From Norana najaformis (taxonomy: Eukaryota; Annelida; Clitellata; Crassiclitellata; Hormogastridae): a stretch of DNA of 64,000 nucleotides. Below, in pieces: positions 61,501-64,000 of the stretch; the first letter of the stretch is position 1; every line of letters starts with the position of its first letter. The DNA is taken from contig OZ029914.1 of the NCBI GenBank assembly GCA_964023275.1, forward strand, positions 34,894,424 through 34,958,423. The letters are read 5' to 3'. The notes under the pieces were generated by a model. The model was not told the DNA's origin. It searched no databases and was given only the letters and a program-made list of their open reading frames with translations. The position numbers and the translations under genes were made by a program.

Positions 61501-64000
61501 GTGAGTTCTGTTAAGTAAATTTAACGTAACCTAATCTAATTCTTCAATTAACGTATTTCTTTAATTAAACATGGCTATAAAATACTACCAACTTCCTCAT
61601 GAGCAGATTTAAGTTCTTGCAGTTGAAGTTGCATTTTCTCTTTCACTTGGTCCGCTTCTCTCTTTTCATCGTCCAGCTTCTGCTGCCATCTTTCTCTCTC
61701 GCTGTCTAATGTCTGCTGCAGGCGTTGGTACTGCGACATCAGCTCAGAGATCTATGCACAACCATCATAAAGCCCTGCACATGATCATGTCCCTCTCAAA
61801 CTTATGTAACTGAAATCGATACACTAACTTTAAGACTGAATAAACTATCTACAAGATCTTGAAATCAGAAATTTTACATGACCCCGTCAAAAGCCCCCAT
61901 GACAAATGCGCCCCAAATTATCCCGACAAATGTGCCATATACTTCCCGACAAATGCGCCATATACTTCCCGACAAATGCACCATATACTTCCCGACAAAT
62001 GCGCCATATACTTTCCGACAAATGCGCCATATACTTCCCGACAAATGCACCATAATTATCCCGACAAATGCGCCATATACTTCCCGACAAATGCGCCATA
62101 TACTTCCCAACAAATGCGCCATATACTTTCCGACAAATGCACCATATACTTCCCAACAAATGCGCCATATACTTTCCGACAAATGCGCCATATACTTCCC
62201 GACAAATGCGCCATATACTTCCCGACAAATGCGTCCCGACCGAAGCGCCAACGTTTCACTTTACAGATTATAATGAATAGTATAAGATTTCAAGTTTAGT
62301 TTGACTTGCGATCTTCGTATTTGATATATGATCTTTGTGAAGTCGTTTTGATAAATTCAACAACAAGTGAAGTTCATTATTATCATTACTGTTGTGGATA
62401 TGGAATCATAGCTTTTGGTGTTGTTTTCACGTAATTTACGTAATCTTGCTAGAACAATTATGTTGAAGGTGGGCATCAGGAGTTCCCGCAAAATGTCGAC
62501 TGTCATCATCCAATAGTCTACAAACTAGTGGAACGTGTACGCTTTGAAAAGGATTTTGTTAAACAAAGACTAGAGTGTCACTTGGCGGGGGAGGTCAGAC
62601 AGCCTGCCACCAAGAATAAACATGTGCAATTAAATCACTGAATACAGTCTGTAACACAAACTTACAGCACAGTTCCAATCACAGACTATCTTTAGAGGAT
62701 TTCTCACAGTTAGGAACTGTGATGGTTCACTATTTTATAACTAGATATACCAGTATGCATTACGACATAGGACTACTGCTTTTAAAGAAAAAATTCCGTT
62801 AGGTGAATGCGTTTTTACGTAATTAATATTCTTGCAAGCCTGTAATTTATTAAAAATCTTTCACCCAGGTGCTTTTGGCTGTTGACACTAAACTTGATGA
62901 AGACCGCAAAATTAACACAGCCGGCACTTACACGCCAAGGCGCAAATAAAATCACATAAAGCGTAGAAAATAACAATAAAAACCAAAATGCTTCCCTTCC
63001 CGGGTTGAAAACATTTGCTTTAAAGTTGGGAAACAGAACTTTATATACTTGTAATTATTATCATTATCGTTATTATTATCATTATCATTATTATTCTTAT
63101 TGTTATTACTATAATGGAAATTTGTAACAAATATAAAGTCACACACATAAATGTGAAAATGATATTTAACACACATGTTGATCTTTGCTAAGGCACATCT
63201 GAGCTGCCCTCTGTTGTTCCATGTGGAACTGCTGAATCGAATGATTCAACTGCATCTCCAGTCTTGATGTAATCTGAAATTAACCAATTACAATACAGTT
63301 CCTATTTGTAACACTTGTAAAAATTCTGCAAAAAAAAAATTGTAAAGTCGCTGGGGATGGATTACATAAATTCCAGCAAACTAAGCTGGCATGACATTTT
63401 GAAAGTCTTCATTTCTTAGGCAGTCTGTATGTTTTATAAAGCTATGGTGTACAAGTCACCAAACTGGTGCAGCTGAACATACAGCTTTTTTACATCAACA
63501 ACAAACAAGCTCTAAAATGTGCTGAATACATGGCAACTAACATAATGCTATGGAAGTGTGATATTCATTAATTTTCAAATAAAGCTTTAAGGAATGACTT
63601 TAACAGTTTTTCTCCCAGAGAAAGAAAGCTATCTTTAAGAAGCCTTATTCTGAGGGGCTCTGAAGATAAACAATACAAATGCTCCAGACGTTACAATTTA
63701 AAAAGCTAACTTCAAACTAAATCGACAGCTAAACCCAGAGTGAAATGATTGATTTTTTGATTGATTGACTCTTTTATTGATCCCAAATTCAACGTATCAG
63801 GTTACACATAAAAAGTACAGTTTGCTAGGATACAAAAGGCAAACCAAGAAGGGACCAGGGTCCCCCTTAAATAGGGTGCCTATTAACTTCGTTAATTTAA
63901 GATGGCAATCGAAATGTAAACAAAGCAATTTCCACTATATAAGCAAACTAAACATCTGAGAATTCAAGATGCACTGGCCACCTGTTGTCGTGAGTCCAAG
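49518..64000 (-). CDS. Large coiled-coil protein gene, 3' part (about 18 exons)
   Basis: Predicted exons: 64000-63982 (enters from outside), 63273-63175, 61751-61593, 61065-60973, 60741-60628, 60100-60005, 59772-59576, 59222-59157, 58178-58085, 57744-57560, 56637-55967, 55325-55184, 54406-54328 (or to 54310), 53388-53322, 52752-52504, 51910-51754, 50581-50467 and 49694-49518. Phases agree at every join and sum to about 925 aa. The N-terminal part (to about residue 300) is almost unbroken coiled coil rich in Glu, Gln, Lys and Leu (ISELMSQYQRLQQTLDSERE, LSAKLDEVNRKQMESERK, IKELEKKVITLEEENRK). Then comes LELAGQLQSMMQSHCEEALRLL. The long exon at 56637 is Ser/Gln-rich with two poly-Gln runs. The rest is disordered, ending in a basic Lys/Ser tail (ASKASDKKERLPAPK). 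A centrosomal or cytoskeletal scaffold is plausible from architecture only; no family is assigned. Confidence 0.75.
49945..50150 (-). mobile_element. tRNA-derived SINE (family 2), inverted copy
   Basis: The reverse complement reads 'gtctattggtaacgcatttg', then 'ccgggttcgactcggtgtaa', then 'ctgggcaagttctt'. This matches 30883-31070. It lies in the last intron of the coiled-coil gene. Confidence 0.7.
54562..54701 (-). mobile_element. tRNA-derived SINE (family 1, Thr-like), well preserved
   Basis: The reverse complement begins 'ggcacggtagctgagtggtt' and 'agagcg' (A box). It has 'agcttgtaacg' at the anticodon arm (TGT, Thr-like) and 'acgggtttgagcctcc' (B box). A body with 'gtgtagggaccttgagcaag' is shared with 46553-46735. 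Loss of acceptor pairing and the shared body argue against a true tRNA. Confidence 0.8.
55882..55915. repeat. (GAAT)n tail of a retroelement 3' end
   Basis: The sequence 'actatattaataccctgaat' leads into gaatgaat units. A similar structure at 59450-59515 ('aggtgctatataaatgctga' then gaat units) suggests one family of 3' ends. Confidence 0.6.
59440..59515. repeat. Retroelement 3' end with (GAAT)n tail
   Basis: The sequence 'gtgctatataaatgctgagt' followed by gaatgaat units, in an intron of the coiled-coil gene. Confidence 0.6.
61923..62235. repeat. 23-bp tandem repeat, about 13-14 copies
   Basis: The unit starts at 'gacaaatgcgccatatactt' and is 23 bp long (units at 61925, 61948, 61971 and so on). 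A few copies read 'ataattatcc'. It lies in an intron of the coiled-coil gene. The unit has no stop in several frames on both strands, giving long repetitive but meaningless open frames. Confidence 0.92.
63055..63110. repeat. (ATT)n-type microsatellite
   Basis: Imperfect atta/ttat units in an intron of the coiled-coil gene. Confidence 0.85.
63749..63960 (-). repeat. Retroelement-like 3' end
   Basis: The sequence 'gattgattgactcttttatt' and 'gatcccaaattca' has the look of a reversed non-LTR 3' end with a short tandem tail. Only suggestive. Confidence 0.35.

Noticed and set aside
61859..62299. Long overlapping open frames on both strands (up to 146 codons)
   Set aside because: They come from a 23-bp tandem repeat without stops. 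The peptides are pure repeat and lie in an intron.
49518..64000. Naming the coiled-coil gene as centrobin or another centrosomal protein
   Set aside because: The architecture and length would allow it, but no diagnostic motif was recognised. Coiled coils match many families by composition.

Overview
This window is nuclear DNA of an animal. It has intron-split genes, many simple repeats, several families of non-LTR retrotransposon, tRNA-derived SINEs and DNA transposons. A B-type cyclin and a DUF1647-like family fit a metazoan. The repeat style (retroelement 3' ends reading roughly 'ggcgctgtagaaat' plus a short tandem tail, and frequent 'taggcctac') suggests a marine invertebrate, either lophotrochozoan or invertebrate deuterostome. 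That placement is an impression. All multi-exon genes found lie on the minus strand. Their exon joins were worked out by hand from splice sites, reading phase and paralogue comparison.

Layout. 60-1360: 5'-truncated, broken RTE-like retroelement. 4560-8354: gene A of a three-gene DUF1647-like family. 8355-13690: repeat-rich and geneless. 13695-16046: apparently intact DNA transposon, with one 563-codon ORF, its own CRE/TATA promoter, terminal and subterminal inverted repeats and a candidate ATAT target duplication. 16050-19750: nothing recognised except a dispersed repeat. 19756-24321 and 29941-35993: genes B and C, inside a roughly 10-kb direct tandem duplication (about 19.4-29.4 kb and 29.4-39.1 kb). 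39817-45927: divergent cyclin B gene with a destruction box and a large repeat-rich N-terminal exon. 47491-48249: non-autonomous hAT-like element with 13-bp inverted repeats and a near-perfect 8-bp target duplication. 49518-64000: at least 18 exons of a coiled-coil gene whose 5' end lies outside the window.

Genes A, B and C share one plan of four phase-0 exons. Exon 1 is a signal anchor, exon 2 the N-terminal lumenal half, exon 3 exactly 35 codons, and exon 4 the region with the WIDSSVRF motif. This would make type II membrane proteins, probably Golgi glycosyltransferase-like. B and C are recent tandem duplicates and A is much older in exons 1-3. In exon 4, however, A is almost identical to B and C, with the similarity stopping close to the exon edges. 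This points to gene conversion limited to the presumed catalytic exon. Gene C has also lost both members of a cysteine pair kept in A and B.

The most notable observations are the exon-limited homogenisation, the compact CACTG-ended transposon, and a partial inverted copy of the coiled-coil gene's last exon about 2.4 kb downstream of that gene.
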